28,158 nucleotides of DNA from Bacteroidales bacterium UBA5226 (GCA_002409325.1 DHUU01000018.1:132723-160880); one strand, 5' to 3'. Positions 1 through 7,396 are shown, counted from the first letter of the stretch. Numbers and translations: made by a program. The notes: generated from the sequence alone by a model not told the origin.

Positions 1-390
1 AACCTGTTGCAGGGAGTGGTCAACGAAGGTACGGCCATCCGTATCAGGGCACTTTACCTGCCTCAGGGAGAAGTGGCCGGAAAGACCGGCACAACCAACG
101 ATCAGGCAGACGGCTGGTTTATGGGAATTACCCCCAGGCTTACCGCCGGGGTTTGGGTGGGTGCAGAAGACCGCCAGGTACATTTTGAATCGCTTGCCCT
201 GGGGGGAGGTTCCAATATGGCCCTGCCCATCTGGGGAATCTTTATGAAAAAGGTAACGAATGACCCCTCGTTGGGATTTTCTGTGGAAGACCAGTTTGCG
301 GCGCCTCCCGGATTTGACATATCCCTGGAATGTGACGGTTCAGACCAGGATATGGACCAACATCGCCGCACGGAAGGTTTTTTCAATTGA
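1..390 (+). CDS. Class A penicillin-binding protein (PBP1A-type), C-terminal end, 5' truncated by window
   Basis: This is the last 129 codons of a bifunctional glycosyltransferase/transpeptidase that polymerises and cross-links peptidoglycan in the periplasm. The frame is open from base 1, so the gene starts outside the window. The third transpeptidase motif KTGTTND is visible near residue 30 of the fragment. It is followed by DGWFMGITP and a GVWVG stretch typical of the end of class A PBP transpeptidase domains. The tail after the domain is short and polar and ends at TGA. The next gene, ddl, starts 4 nt downstream on the same strand, so the two are probably co-transcribed, and both act in peptidoglycan synthesis. 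The glycosyltransferase and SxxK/SxN motifs are not in view. PBP1A is the best guess, but another class A paralogue (such as a PBP1C type) cannot be excluded. Confidence 0.9.
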   Translation, partial: NLLQGVVNEGTAIRIRALYLPQGEVAGKTGTTNDQADGWFMGITPRLTAGVWVGAEDRQVHFESLALGGGSNMALPIWGIFMKKVTNDPSLGFSVEDQFAAPPGFDISLECDGSDQDMDQHRRTEGFFN

Positions 391-394
391 TTGT

Positions 395-1402
395 ATGAAC
401 ATAGCCCTGGTATACGGAGGCAATTCCTCCGAACGCGTAATCTCCATTTTGAGTGGAAAACATATCGTCACCCATTTATTGGCTCCCGAAAGGAATGTTT
501 TTGAAATTGATATCTGCCAGACCTGCTGGAGGCTGGTGGCCGTAAACGGGCAGGATACCCGGCCGTCCGACGTGGATAAAAACGGGTTTACTGTACAATG
601 GGAAGGAAAGAATATTGCATTTGATGTAGTCGTGCTCATGGTTCACGGCACTCCGGGAGAAGACGGACTGCTGATTGCCTATCTTGAAATGATGGGAATT
701 CCCCACACCGGGTGCCCTGCGCGTACAGCCCTGCTGTCTTTTGACAAGCTGGCCTGCAAATCGTATTTGCGCAGCAATGGCATAAACATGGCGAGAGAAT
801 TCCGCGTCACGGAAAAAACGCTGGCCGGACCGTGGGAGCAACAGGCTGCTGCAGCCCTTGGACCCATGCCCTGGTTTGTAAAGCCTGTGGCCGGAGGCTC
901 CAGCTTTGGCATCACAAAAGTGTCTGAAGCCGCCCAACTGCTCCCTGCAGTGGCATACGCCATGAAGGAAGACCATGTGGTGATGATAGAAGAATTTATT
1001 CAGGGGATTGAGGTGACCAACGGGATGATGAAGACAGCGGATAAGGAATTTATCCTGCCGGTGACCGAAATCATCCCCGGCAACGGATGTGAATTTTTCG
1101 ATTACAGGGCCAAGTATGAAGGGGCTTCCTCCGAGATCACCCCGGCCCGTATTACCCTTGAAATGACACGCCTTGTGCAACAGACCACATCGTTGATCTA
1201 CGACACACTCCTGTGCAAGGGCGTTGTCCGGGTGGATTACATCCTGCGCGGGACGAACCTCTATTTCCTGGAAGTCAACACGCTTCCGGGCATGACGCAA
1301 AAAAGCCTGGTACCCCAGGAGATACTGGCGGCAGGCATGACATTGCGCGGGTTCCTGAACCAGATGATCCGTTCTGCCATAGATGAACATCAAAGAGTTT
1401 AA
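395..1402 (+). CDS. ddl: D-alanine--D-alanine ligase
   Basis: This is an ATP-grasp ligase of 335 residues that joins two D-alanines for the UDP-MurNAc pentapeptide in the cytoplasm. The start ATG at 395 is chosen because the protein then begins MNIALVYGGNSSE, matching the family N-terminus; Glu13 corresponds to the conserved substrate-binding glutamate. The ATP-grasp parts follow: KPVAGGSSFGITK in the middle, MIEEFIQGIEVT, then VDYILRG and FLEVNTLPGMT near the C-terminus with the metal-binding Glu and Asn. The frame is open upstream to about 260, but that part overlaps the PBP gene in another frame and does not look like family sequence. It begins 4 nt after the PBP stop, and its last 20 bp overlap prmC, suggesting coupled translation. 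Length is slightly above E. coli DdlB. Confidence 0.96.
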   Translation: MNIALVYGGNSSERVISILSGKHIVTHLLAPERNVFEIDICQTCWRLVAVNGQDTRPSDVDKNGFTVQWEGKNIAFDVVVLMVHGTPGEDGLLIAYLEMMGIPHTGCPARTALLSFDKLACKSYLRSNGINMAREFRVTEKTLAGPWEQQAAAALGPMPWFVKPVAGGSSFGITKVSEAAQLLPAVAYAMKEDHVVMIEEFIQGIEVTNGMMKTADKEFILPVTEIIPGNGCEFFDYRAKYEGASSEITPARITLEMTRLVQQTTSLIYDTLLCKGVVRVDYILRGTNLYFLEVNTLPGMTQKSLVPQEILAAGMTLRGFLNQMIRSAIDEHQRV

Positions 1403-2249
1403 AGCGTATGCCCGGGATCGCCTGGCCTCTTCTCTGGAACAGCCCGAACAGCGTTTTCTGGTAAGTGCCCTGTTGGCGCATTTTGCAGGGATCCCCAATT
1501 ACTGGTACCATACACACGAAGAACACACACTGCCGCCTGCAGCGGAAAAAGCGCTGCTAAAGGCGGTGGATCAGGCCACACTGGGCAGGCCCCTGCAATA
1601 CATCCTGGGCTTTGTTCATTTTGGGAATTGCCGCATAGGGGTTGATGAGCGGGTCCTGATCCCCAGGCCGGAGACAGAAGAAATGTGGGACCGCGCCCGG
1701 CATATTCCCGGCCTGGTGCTGGACGCCTGTACCGGAAGCGGATGTTTGGCCATAGCCCTGAAGAAAGCACGCCCTCTAACGAACGTTTATGCCTTTGACC
1801 TGAGCCGGGACGCGCTGGATGTGGCCTCGCAAAATGCCGCCCTGAACCAGGTGAAAGTACATTTTTTCCTTGCAGACTTAACCGATATTTCGGGAGTGGA
1901 GGAAGCGGCCCAGGAGGCGGGACTGCAAAAACAGACTGCCAGCTTGCTTATTTCCAATCCCCCGTATGTAACGGAAAGCCAAAAAAAGGGAATGTCCGGC
2001 AGGGTATTATCTTTTGAACCCCACAGCGCACTTTTTGTTACGGATAATGATCCGCTTTGTCATTACAGGCAACTGGCCGCTTTGGGGAGCCGCTTACTTT
2101 GCAGCGAAGGCACCCTGATGGCAGAGATCAATGAAGACTTTGGCCGGGAAGCAGGCCTGCTCCTGCAGCAGGCAGGTTATAGGGGGGTTCAGGTTCACAA
2201 GGATCTGAATGAAAAAAACAGAATAATTGAAGCCCGGTGGGTACCATAA
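1383..2249 (+). CDS. prmC: Peptide chain release factor N5-glutamine methyltransferase
   Basis: This 288-residue protein methylates the glutamine of the GGQ motif in release factors RF1 and RF2, using S-adenosylmethionine. An N-terminal helical domain (about 1-90) is followed by the class I methyltransferase fold. The SAM-binding motif DACTGSGCLAIAL is at about 114-126, an acidic residue after YAFD is at about 139, and the diagnostic NPPY catalytic motif is at 192-195. The segment RVLIPRPETEE (91-100) is also characteristic of PrmC. The gene starts inside the 3' end of ddl (20 bp overlap), and the next element downstream is the trp leader promoter about 15 nt after its stop. No terminator is visible between this gene and that promoter, so read-through into the trp leader is possible. 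Confidence 0.95.
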   Translation: MNIKEFKAYARDRLASSLEQPEQRFLVSALLAHFAGIPNYWYHTHEEHTLPPAAEKALLKAVDQATLGRPLQYILGFVHFGNCRIGVDERVLIPRPETEEMWDRARHIPGLVLDACTGSGCLAIALKKARPLTNVYAFDLSRDALDVASQNAALNQVKVHFFLADLTDISGVEEAAQEAGLQKQTASLLISNPPYVTESQKKGMSGRVLSFEPHSALFVTDNDPLCHYRQLAALGSRLLCSEGTLMAEINEDFGREAGLLLQQAGYRGVQVHKDLNEKNRIIEARWVP

Positions 2250-2263
2250 AAAGATTTTTTTAT

Positions 2264-2271
2264 TATATTTG
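2264..2271 (+). promoter_or_regulatory. Bacteroidota -7 box for the trp leader transcript
   Basis: TATATTTG matches the TAnnTTTG consensus of the Bacteroidota housekeeping sigma factor. It lies in the 29-nt gap after prmC, and the leader-peptide ATG follows 7 nt later. The transcript would therefore have only a few untranslated bases. No convincing -33 TTG element is visible. Consensus knowledge is established; use of this particular site is inferred. Confidence 0.65.
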
Positions 2272-2278
2272 TGATACG

Positions 2279-2353
2279 ATGAAAAACATTGCTATGATCA
2301 ACAGATGGTGGTGGCCCGGAAAACGTCTTTTCCGCGTCGCATCTGTGGCATAG
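2279..2353 (+). CDS. trpL: trp operon-type leader peptide with three tandem Trp codons
   Basis: This is a 24-codon open frame, MKNIAMINRWWWPGKRLFRV... ending VASVA and TAG. It holds three consecutive TGG codons at 2306-2314. Its role would be to sense charged tRNA-Trp: ribosomes stall on the Trp codons when tryptophan is scarce, which changes folding of the leader RNA and lets transcription continue into trpB. An internal ATG at 2294 could also serve as the start and would keep all three Trp codons. Three adjacent Trp codons in a short frame just upstream of a terminator and trpB are very unlikely by chance. The peptide has no expected function of its own. It is too short for normal ORF calling. 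Confidence 0.87.
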   Translation: MKNIAMINRWWWPGKRLFRVASVA

Positions 2354-2399
2354 TAATCAATAACCTTTATTATTAACCTGAAGTGCCCTCTTGCAACGC
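2334..2399 (+). promoter_or_regulatory. trp attenuator antiterminator helix (with protector hairpin 2317-2334)
   Basis: Two segments can pair. GCGT (2334-2337) pairs with ACGC (2396-2399). After one C/A mismatch, GCA (2339-2341) pairs with TGC (2392-2394). After an internal loop, GGCA (2347-2350) pairs with TGCC (2384-2387). This helix consumes the whole 5' arm of the terminator at 2385-2394, so the two structures exclude each other. A separate 7-bp hairpin, CGGAAAA (2317-2323) with TTTTCCG (2328-2334), begins just after the Trp codons and overlaps the antiterminator arm, as a segment 1:2 protector would. A ribosome stalled at 2306-2314 would open the protector and free the arm. A ribosome reaching the stop codon at 2351 would cover the arm and allow termination. 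Pairings were read by eye; no energy was computed. Confidence 0.72.
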
Positions 2400-2415
2400 A
2401 AGGGGGCTTTTTTTT
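2385..2415 (+). terminator. Intrinsic terminator of the trp attenuator
   Basis: A 10-bp stem, GCCCTCTTGC (2385-2394) with GCAAGGGGGC (2398-2407), contains one T-G wobble and has a 3-nt loop AAC. It is followed by eight T residues (2408-2415) and more T-rich sequence. It lies between the leader peptide and trpB, 19 nt before the trpB ATG. Its position and its overlap with the alternative helix make it an attenuator rather than the end of prmC. Confidence 0.92.
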
Positions 2416-2434
2416 ATTTTTAAACCTAATAGCT

Positions 2435-3730
2435 ATGAAAACAACAAAGAAGTACCTTCTTCCGGACCAGGAAATTCCCAAAGCATGGTATAATGTTCTG
2501 GCCGATCTGCCCCCGTTGCAGCCCATGTTGCATCCGGTAACGCGTGAACCGGTTAAACCTTCGGACCTTGAGCCCCTGTTTGCAAAAGGACTCATTGAAC
2601 AGGAATTTTCCACAGAACGATGGATCCCCATTCCGGAAGAAGTGCGTACTTTATATAAGATATACCGCCCGACCCCTTTGGTGCGCGCCAGTGGCCTGGA
2701 AAAAGCACTGGATACCCCGGCAAGGATCTATTTTAAAAATGAAAGTATTTCCCCTGTGGGCTCGCACAAGTTGAATACGGCCCTTCCCCAGGCTTATTAC
2801 AATAAAATCGAGGGGGTTCGAAATCTGACCACAGAAACCGGCGCCGGACAGTGGGGATCGGCTATCAGCATTGCTGCCAGGCATTTTGGGCTGGGCATGG
2901 AAGTATTCATGGTCAGGCTCAGCTACGACCAGAAGCCTTACCGGAAAGTGGTCATGCAGACTTACGGCGGGAAGGTAATACCTTCTCCCAGCAACCTGAC
3001 AAAGGCCGGGCAGAAAATACTGGCAGAAAAACCCAATACCACCGGATCACTGGGAATAGCTATATCAGAAGCCTGCGAAAGAGCTTTAAGCACGCCCGGA
3101 ACGCGTTATACGCTGGGCAGCGTCCTGAACATGGTCATGCTACACCAGACCGTCATAGGCCTGGAAGCAGAACTCCAGTTTGAGATGGCACAGGATTATC
3201 CCGACACCATTATCGGGTGTTTTGGCGGAGGCTCCAATTTTGGGGGCATCAGTCTGCCCTTTCTCCGCCACCAGCTGGCCGGCAAAGCCAAATTTGACAT
3301 GATCGCGGCCGAAAGTTCCGGGTGTCCCAAATTGACCAAAGGCACCTTCCGTTACGATTACGGCGACACCGTAGGGATGACACCGCTCATCCCCATGTAC
3401 TCCCTGGGTTGTGATTACGAGCCAGCAGCCATTCATGCCGGGGGATTGCGTTACCACGGGGCAGGGGCCATCATGAGCCAGTTATTGAAAGACAAGATTA
3501 TCCGGGCAGTGGACATAGACCAGGAGGAATGCTTCCGGGTGGGAATCCTGTTTTCACAGTGCGAGGGTATCATTCCAGCGCCCGAATCGACCCATGCCAT
3601 TGCAGCCACCGTGCGGGAGGCTCTCAAGGCAAAAGAAGAAGGCCGTGAAAAGGTCATATTGTTCAACCTTTCAGGTCACGGTCTGCTAGATATGAATGCC
3701 TATGACTCTTATCTCAACGGGCAGCTTTGA
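2435..3730 (+). CDS. trpB: Tryptophan synthase beta chain, TrpB2-type (stand-alone)
   Basis: This PLP enzyme of 431 residues condenses indole with serine to give tryptophan. The PLP lysine is Lys112 in GSHKLNTA; the catalytic glutamate region is TTETGAGQWG (132-141), and the glycine-rich phosphate-binding loop GGGSNFGG is at 264-271. The longer N-terminal region (about 1-80, with LPPLQPMLHP and IYRPTPLVRA) and the total length place it in the TrpB2 group rather than the roughly 400-residue TrpB1 that pairs tightly with TrpA. No trpA or other trp gene is adjacent: the gene is single, and its 3' end overlaps the convergent hydrolase gene by 17 bp. It is preceded by a leader peptide and attenuator, so expression is expected to rise when charged tRNA-Trp is low. 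It may salvage indole or work with a TrpA encoded elsewhere. Confidence 0.93.
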   Translation: MKTTKKYLLPDQEIPKAWYNVLADLPPLQPMLHPVTREPVKPSDLEPLFAKGLIEQEFSTERWIPIPEEVRTLYKIYRPTPLVRASGLEKALDTPARIYFKNESISPVGSHKLNTALPQAYYNKIEGVRNLTTETGAGQWGSAISIAARHFGLGMEVFMVRLSYDQKPYRKVVMQTYGGKVIPSPSNLTKAGQKILAEKPNTTGSLGIAISEACERALSTPGTRYTLGSVLNMVMLHQTVIGLEAELQFEMAQDYPDTIIGCFGGGSNFGGISLPFLRHQLAGKAKFDMIAAESSGCPKLTKGTFRYDYGDTVGMTPLIPMYSLGCDYEPAAIHAGGLRYHGAGAIMSQLLKDKIIRAVDIDQEECFRVGILFSQCEGIIPAPESTHAIAATVREALKAKEEGREKVILFNLSGHGLLDMNAYDSYLNGQL

Positions 3731-4505
3731 CCAGTTGAAGGAACAGGGGAAGCAGGTCATGGCAGCCCTCTGAAACAGGCCCTTCGGGATGGAACTGCAC
3801 CCCAAGTACAAGGGGGTTGCCCTGCATCTCGATGGCTTCTATAATCCCGTCCGGGGACAGGGCAGAAACCACAAACCCCGGGGCTATGTCCTTAACCGCC
3901 TGGTGGTGGTAGGAGTTGACCCGGAAGGTGTCTCCTTCGGCCAGCACTTCCTTAAGGATACCGTAGAGCGTAGTTCCCCGGTTAATGGTTATGGTATGCG
4001 TCCCGTATTCCCGGGGTGCATTCTGGCGGTGTTTAACAGGATTGCCCGATCTGACCTGGGAAGGGATATCCTGGTACAGCGTGCCCCCGAAGGCCACGTT
4101 CATAATCTGTTCCCCGCGGCAGATCCCCAGCACGGGGATTCCACGTTTGACGGCAGCCCGTACCAGGTGTATGTCAAAGAAATCCCGGGCCGGGACTATT
4201 CCACCCATGGCCGGGATGGGTTCTTCTCCGTACCAGCGCAGCGGATCTACATCTTCCCCTCCTGTAAGGATGAGGCCGTCAACAGATTCCACCATGCGTG
4301 CTATGACCTCCGGATCTTCTGTTACCGGGAGGATTACAGGGATTCCCCCTGCTTTCTGAACAGAGATGATATACGTGTTGGGGACACTGTTCTGCGAGGT
4401 TTCGTAAGTGGCAGACAGCCCTATAACGGGAGCTTTTATTTGTCCATAAGCGGGATTCATAAAAAAGATGATGCCAAAGAGGCCTGCAATCAATATGTTT
4501 TTCAT
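3714..4505 (-). CDS. Exported class I glutamine amidotransferase-like (peptidase C26, PuuD-like) hydrolase
   Basis: This 263-residue protein belongs to the gamma-glutamyl hydrolase family that includes PuuD. The catalytic triad is visible: Cys129 in LGICRGEQ, and His239 and Glu241 in VQFHPEG. The segment LTGGEDVDP (80-88) is also typical. Unlike cytoplasmic PuuD, it begins with a hydrophobic signal-like segment, MKNILIAGLFGIIFFMNPAYG, so it probably acts in the periplasm on gamma-glutamyl compounds; the real substrate cannot be read from the sequence. Its start overlaps the stop of the upstream serine hydrolase by 4 bp (ATGA), so the two are translationally coupled and likely share a substrate source. 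Its 3' end overlaps trpB on the other strand. Confidence 0.87.
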   Translation of the reverse strand: MKNILIAGLFGIIFFMNPAYGQIKAPVIGLSATYETSQNSVPNTYIISVQKAGGIPVILPVTEDPEVIARMVESVDGLILTGGEDVDPLRWYGEEPIPAMGGIVPARDFFDIHLVRAAVKRGIPVLGICRGEQIMNVAFGGTLYQDIPSQVRSGNPVKHRQNAPREYGTHTITINRGTTLYGILKEVLAEGDTFRVNSYHHQAVKDIAPGFVVSALSPDGIIEAIEMQGNPLVLGVQFHPEGPVSEGCHDLLPLFLQLVKAAR

Positions 4506-5989
4506 TTAAGGGCCCTCCAGAGTCCCATATTTTCATTTTGTCTTAAATCCAGGTCAAAAGTCAGGAGGTGGTCCTCCATCGCGAATTTCATAGTGAAGGC
4601 AGAGCCACCGGAACGGAACCGGAATGTTTCACCGTTGACATGGGTCATCAGGTGTTTGCGGTTTGGAAAGTCTTCCGGCCCCAGCGATATGTACAGTTGC
4701 CCGTCTTCCAGGGTAATGACCGCTTCTCCCATGCACTGGTGTACATAACTTCCCACGTAGTAGGGATAGGGAGCCGGGGGTTCAGGAACCTGCGCAGCCT
4801 TTTCCTGTTTTTCCTTATTTTCCCTTTCTACAGCCTCGGCAAGAAATTTTTCAAGTGCCTGGCCGCTGTAATCCTGGAAAGGAAGGTCCATGTAATAGTC
4901 AATCACATGACGCATGATGGCATAGCGCGGGTCGGAAGGGGGTTCGCAATTGCTAAGCCACATCAGGCCCAGGTCCAGTTCGGGGACAAAGGCACAAATG
5001 GCCGTAAAGCCCCAGGTGGTCCCGGTATGGAACCATACGCGGTACCGGTTGTTTTGTTCCACAAACCAGCAAGGGGCGTAGATGTTGGTTTTGGTATCTG
5101 TCTGGGATGTGATGAATTGACCATTGTGCAGGTAATCAATCTGGGCGCGGGACAAGAGGGTGTCCCCGTCTACAACACCATCGGAAAGGTGCAGGCGGCA
5201 CCATTGCATCATGTCCGTGACTGTGGAGTTGATTCCGCCGGCTGCTCCTATGACCGTAAGCCAGTGCAGCGCCTGTTCTTCACCCTCCATGGGGGTTGTA
5301 TGAATTTTTCCCTCACGGACGATGGTTTCGTGAGGGGTATTTCCTGCTGCAGCAGCTAAAAATCCGGATTCATTGGTGCTGGTGTTGCGCATCCCTAGGG
5401 GGGCAAAGATCCTTTCCTGCAGGTTCTCTTCCCAGCTTTTGCCCGTGACGGCCTCTATGATTTTCTGCGCCACAATGAACAACACGTTGTTGTAGCCATA
5501 TGTTGTTCTTACGCTGTTTGCCGGGGGGATGAACCGGAGCATCCGGTAGACATCGTTCCGGTCATATCCCAGGCAGGGGATGTAAGTGCCTGCCTGAGCG
5601 GGCAGTCCGGAGCGGTGAAGGAACAGGTCCCTCACCTCCAGGTTGTCTGACACCCAGGGGTCGTACATGGCAAAATCGGGAAGGTACCATTTGACAGGAT
5701 CATTCCAGTTGACCAGACCCTCGTCTACCATCATGGCCATGAGTGTAGCCGTGAACGATTTGCTCACGGAACCAATCTGGAACACGGTATTGCCATCTAC
5801 AGGCAGTCCGCTTGCGTTGCGTTTTTCTCCGAATCCCCGCACAAAAACAATAGAATCATTTTTGATTACCGCCAGGGCCGAACCGGTAATATTCCATTCT
5901 TTAGCCACCTGTTGAGCGTAAGGGGCAAAATCCTGCGCCCCTAAAAACGCGGGGAACAGGAACAGCGTGAGTAAGAAGTGTTTTTTCAT
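4502..5989 (-). CDS. Exported serine hydrolase, class C beta-lactamase / D,D-peptidase family
   Basis: This 495-residue protein has a signal peptide (about 1-18, ending FLGAQ). The penicillin-recognising serine enzyme motifs are present: SxxK as Ser74-Val-Ser-Lys77, YxN as Tyr166-Asn-Asn168, and HTG as His321-Gly323. Relatives include EstB-type esterases, D-aminopeptidases and AmpC-like enzymes, so a role on peptides, esters or peptidoglycan fragments is possible. Nothing shows that it hydrolyses beta-lactams. After the catalytic domain, a lysine/glutamate-rich linker (about 410-425) leads to a small C-terminal beta domain of the kind often found after such enzymes in Bacteroidota. The ATG at 5989 is 34 bp from the divergent radA start. 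It is the first gene of a two-gene unit with the exported hydrolase downstream. Confidence 0.92.
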   Translation of the reverse strand: MKKHFLLTLFLFPAFLGAQDFAPYAQQVAKEWNITGSALAVIKNDSIVFVRGFGEKRNASGLPVDGNTVFQIGSVSKSFTATLMAMMVDEGLVNWNDPVKWYLPDFAMYDPWVSDNLEVRDLFLHRSGLPAQAGTYIPCLGYDRNDVYRMLRFIPPANSVRTTYGYNNVLFIVAQKIIEAVTGKSWEENLQERIFAPLGMRNTSTNESGFLAAAAGNTPHETIVREGKIHTTPMEGEEQALHWLTVIGAAGGINSTVTDMMQWCRLHLSDGVVDGDTLLSRAQIDYLHNGQFITSQTDTKTNIYAPCWFVEQNNRYRVWFHTGTTWGFTAICAFVPELDLGLMWLSNCEPPSDPRYAIMRHVIDYYMDLPFQDYSGQALEKFLAEAVERENKEKQEKAAQVPEPPAPYPYYVGSYVHQCMGEAVITLEDGQLYISLGPEDFPNRKHLMTHVNGETFRFRSGGSAFTMKFAMEDHLLTFDLDLRQNENMGLWRALK

Positions 5990-5993
5990 CTGA

Positions 5994-6001
5994 TAAAGAT
6001 A
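5994..6001 (-). promoter_or_regulatory. -7-like box for the serine hydrolase gene
   Basis: On the minus strand this reads TATCTTTA, one base off TAnnTTTG, and lies 4 nt before the ATG at 5989. It forms an inverted repeat with the radA box 9 bp away, so two back-to-back promoters share this 34-bp gap. Confidence 0.45.
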
Positions 6002-6010
6002 GAAATATTT

Positions 6011-6018
6011 TATCTTTG
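6011..6018 (+). promoter_or_regulatory. -7 box for radA
   Basis: TATCTTTG matches TAnnTTTG exactly and lies 4 nt before the chosen radA ATG at 6023. The expected transcription start would fall at or very near the start codon, implying a leaderless radA mRNA. Confidence 0.62.
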
Positions 6019-6022
6019 TATA

Positions 6023-7396
6023 ATGAGTAAAGTAAAAAAGGCCTGGTTTTGCCAGAACTGCGGAGCCGAGTCCTCAAAATGGCTCGGGCGCTGCCCTTCC
6101 TGCGGCGAGTGGAACACCTTCGCAGAAGAGATCATTAGTGCACCGGGCAGGCAGGAAGCCCATACCACGGCCGCAAAAGCGGTTCCCATAGGAGAAATAT
6201 CCACCGCCCAACAGGAGCGGATATTCCTCAACAATGCCGAGATGGAACGCATCCTGGGCGGGGGCCTGGTGCCCGGATCGGTTGTTTTGCTGGGAGGGGA
6301 GCCAGGGATCGGGAAATCAACGCTCAGCCTGCAGATTCCGCTGCATGCACCCGATTTACGGACCTTATACGTTTCGGGAGAGGAATCGGCCCGCCAGATC
6401 AGGATGCGCGCCCAAAGGCTCCTGGGCGGGAAGGATGTGGAAAAAATGCCAGACAACTGCCTGGTATTGTGCGAGACAATGCTGGAAAATATTCTGGAAC
6501 AGGCCCACGCCGTCAAACCTTCGCTACTGATAGTGGATTCCATACAGACAGCTTATTCGCAACACCTTGAATCATCACCCGGGAGCGTTACACAGGTGCG
6601 GGAGTGTGCGGCCCTGTTGCTCAAATATGCAAAACAGACACATGTCCCGGTCATCCTGGTAGGGCACATTACCAAAGAAGGCAGTATTGCAGGGCCCAAG
6701 GTGCTGGAGCATATTGTAGATGTGGTGCTGCAGTTTGAAGGGGACAGCACGCATGCCTACCGCATGCTGCGGGGCATCAAGAACCGATTCGGCTCCACGG
6801 CTGAACTGGCGCTTTTTGAAATGACCGGTCATGGGCTGAGGCAGGTGGACAATCCGTCCGAAATGTTCATCCCCATGCACGATGAAAACCTGAGCGGCAT
6901 TGCAGTGGCGGCCATGATAGACGGGACACGCCCTTTCCTGATTGAAACCCAGGCCTTGGTCAGTACGGCGGCTTACGGAACGCCGCAGCGTTCGGCAAAC
7001 GGGTTTGATACACGCAGAATGAATATGCTGCTTGCCGTGCTGGAGAAAAGGGCGGGATTCCGCCTGGCCGCCAAGGATGTATTCCTGAATATGGCCGGCG
7101 GGTTGAGGGTGGCCGATCCCGCGGTGGACTTGTCTGTGGTTGCGTCCATCCTCTCCTCGGCTTTTGATCTGGCCATTCCGGCCAGGTGGTGTTTTGCCGC
7201 CGAGGTGGGGCTGAGTGGTGAGATCCGGCCCGTTCCAAACCTGGAACGCAGGATTGCCGAGGCAAACCGCCTGGGATTTGAAAAAATATTTATTTCATCC
7301 TATAACGCCCGGACACACATTCCCAAAGAAACGCGCATTGCAGTGGAAAAGGTCAGCGGAGTGGGGCCTCTGGCGCGCCAGCTCTTTAAAACCTGA
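6023..7396 (+). CDS. radA: DNA repair protein RadA (Sms)
   Basis: This 457-residue RecA-like ATPase takes part in branch migration and processing of recombination intermediates. Domains in order: an N-terminal zinc finger with Cys10-x2-Cys13 and Cys24-x2-Cys27; a RecA core with Walker A GGEPGIGKST at about 91-100; the RadA-specific motif KNRFG at 253-257; and a C-terminal Lon-like domain. The ATG at 6023 is preferred over one 45 nt upstream because it gives the normal MSKVKKAWFCQNCG start and sits just after a -7 box; the upstream extension would include the promoter itself. It is a single gene, divergent from the serine hydrolase unit, and its last 11 bp overlap the convergent gene at 7386. 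Confidence 0.97.
   Translation: MSKVKKAWFCQNCGAESSKWLGRCPSCGEWNTFAEEIISAPGRQEAHTTAAKAVPIGEISTAQQERIFLNNAEMERILGGGLVPGSVVLLGGEPGIGKSTLSLQIPLHAPDLRTLYVSGEESARQIRMRAQRLLGGKDVEKMPDNCLVLCETMLENILEQAHAVKPSLLIVDSIQTAYSQHLESSPGSVTQVRECAALLLKYAKQTHVPVILVGHITKEGSIAGPKVLEHIVDVVLQFEGDSTHAYRMLRGIKNRFGSTAELALFEMTGHGLRQVDNPSEMFIPMHDENLSGIAVAAMIDGTRPFLIETQALVSTAAYGTPQRSANGFDTRRMNMLLAVLEKRAGFRLAAKDVFLNMAGGLRVADPAVDLSVVASILSSAFDLAIPARWCFAAEVGLSGEIRPVPNLERRIAEANRLGFEKIFISSYNARTHIPKETRIAVEKVSGVGPLARQLFKT

Noticed and set aside
476..1498. 340-codon open frame opposite ddl
   Set aside because: It is a shadow of ddl, rich in His, Cys and Arg with no recognisable domain.
2251..2262. A-run/T-run after prmC as a possible terminator
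   Set aside because: There is no GC stem, only short A and T tracts next to the promoter box.
2354..2375. AT-rich hairpin (TAAT, bulged C, AATAA with TTATTATTA) between trpL and the terminator
   Set aside because: It can form 9 weak pairs, but it is not needed for the attenuator model and may be only a spacer; kept as a note.
3789..4748. 319-codon open frame opposite the two exported hydrolases
   Set aside because: It crosses two well-supported genes on the other strand and shows no family motif.
4502..5989. Serine hydrolase as an antibiotic-resistance beta-lactamase
   Set aside because: The motifs are shared by esterases and D-peptidases, and the linker plus C-terminal domain fit those better; no evidence for resistance.
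6965..7265. Antisense frames within radA
   Set aside because: No start context, no domain, and fully inside a conserved gene.
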